Shown: piece by piece, positions 63,956 to 64,000 of the stretch
Layout: each line of letters begins with the position of its first letter
How positions within the stretch are numbered: position 1 is the stretch's first letter
NCBI GenBank assembly: GCA_004154925.1
Contig: QJNS01000063.1
Location: forward strand, 276,632 to 340,631
From: Monosporascus cannonballus
Taxonomy: Eukaryota; Ascomycota; Sordariomycetes; Xylariales
Direction of reading: 5' to 3'
DNA: 64,000 nucleotides
The notes under the pieces: model-generated
Database searches by the model: none
Seen by the model: the letters and a program-made list of their open reading frames with translations, nothing else
What the model was told of the DNA's origin: nothing
Program-made: the position numbers and the translations under genes

Positions 63956-64000
63956 GGGTTAGGGTTAGGGTTAGGGTTAGGGTTAGGGTTAGGTTAGGGT
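63954..64000 (+). repeat. Telomere repeats (TTAGGG)n, chromosome end
   Basis: About eight TTAGGG units to the end of the window, with one five-base variant (TTAGG) near 63991-63995. The G-rich strand points right, so this is the right-hand terminus of a chromosome or contig. TTAGGG is the usual telomere repeat of filamentous ascomycetes. Confidence 0.98.

Overview
This window is a chromosome end from a filamentous ascomycete-type fungus. Its last 47 bases are TTAGGG telomere repeats with the G-rich strand running to the right-hand end. The rest is extremely AT-rich subtelomere. Broken genes carry TAG where tryptophan (TGG) is expected, TAA where glutamine (CAA) is expected, and Tyr/Asn/Lys where Cys/Asp/Gly are expected, while CG dinucleotides survive. 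That is the CpA-to-TpA signature of repeat-induced point mutation (RIP). I see no intact host gene, tRNA or rRNA.

Most of the window is a nest of Ty3/gypsy retrotransposons with a chromodomain-type integrase tail (chromoviruses). E0-E8 are my own labels. E0 (1-5373, minus, runs off the left edge) is split by a solo LTR (2035-2398, target duplication GAATT). E1 (9604-23028, plus, duplication ATAAT) is split by E2 (15149-21825, minus, duplication GATAT). E3 (starts 23802, minus) is split by E4 (24871-31610, plus, duplication GTTAT) and again by E5 (starts 31854, minus), whose 5' LTR is itself split by E6 (38412-45020, minus). E7 (45146-50312, minus) is another gypsy family with an internal deletion. 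E8 (55766-62650, plus, duplication AAAAG) sits in a purine-rich tract next to the telomere.

Seven of these elements (E1-E6 and E8) carry a second gene on the strand opposite gag-pol, between the chromodomain and the 3' LTR. Its product has six positions spaced 2-6-8-2-6, the spacing of a fungal Zn(II)2Cys6 cluster, followed by a lysine/arginine/leucine-rich helical region and a conserved tail. RIP has turned most of the cysteines into tyrosine. This conserved antisense gene is the most interesting system in the window.

Between E7 and the telomere lies a heavily mutated telomere-linked RecQ-type helicase gene (about 51681-54790, plus strand, pointing at the telomere). Helicase motifs I, Ia, II, III, V and VI can still be followed, with an N-terminal domain and a C-terminal Cys-rich region. 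If E8 is removed, this gene lies about 2 kb from the telomere.

Non-transposon stretches are few: an unclassified AT-rich block (5511-8460), a GC-rich island (8461-9110), a normal-composition segment (about 23160-23801), and the purine-rich tract with two diverged short repeats beside the telomere (62651-63955).
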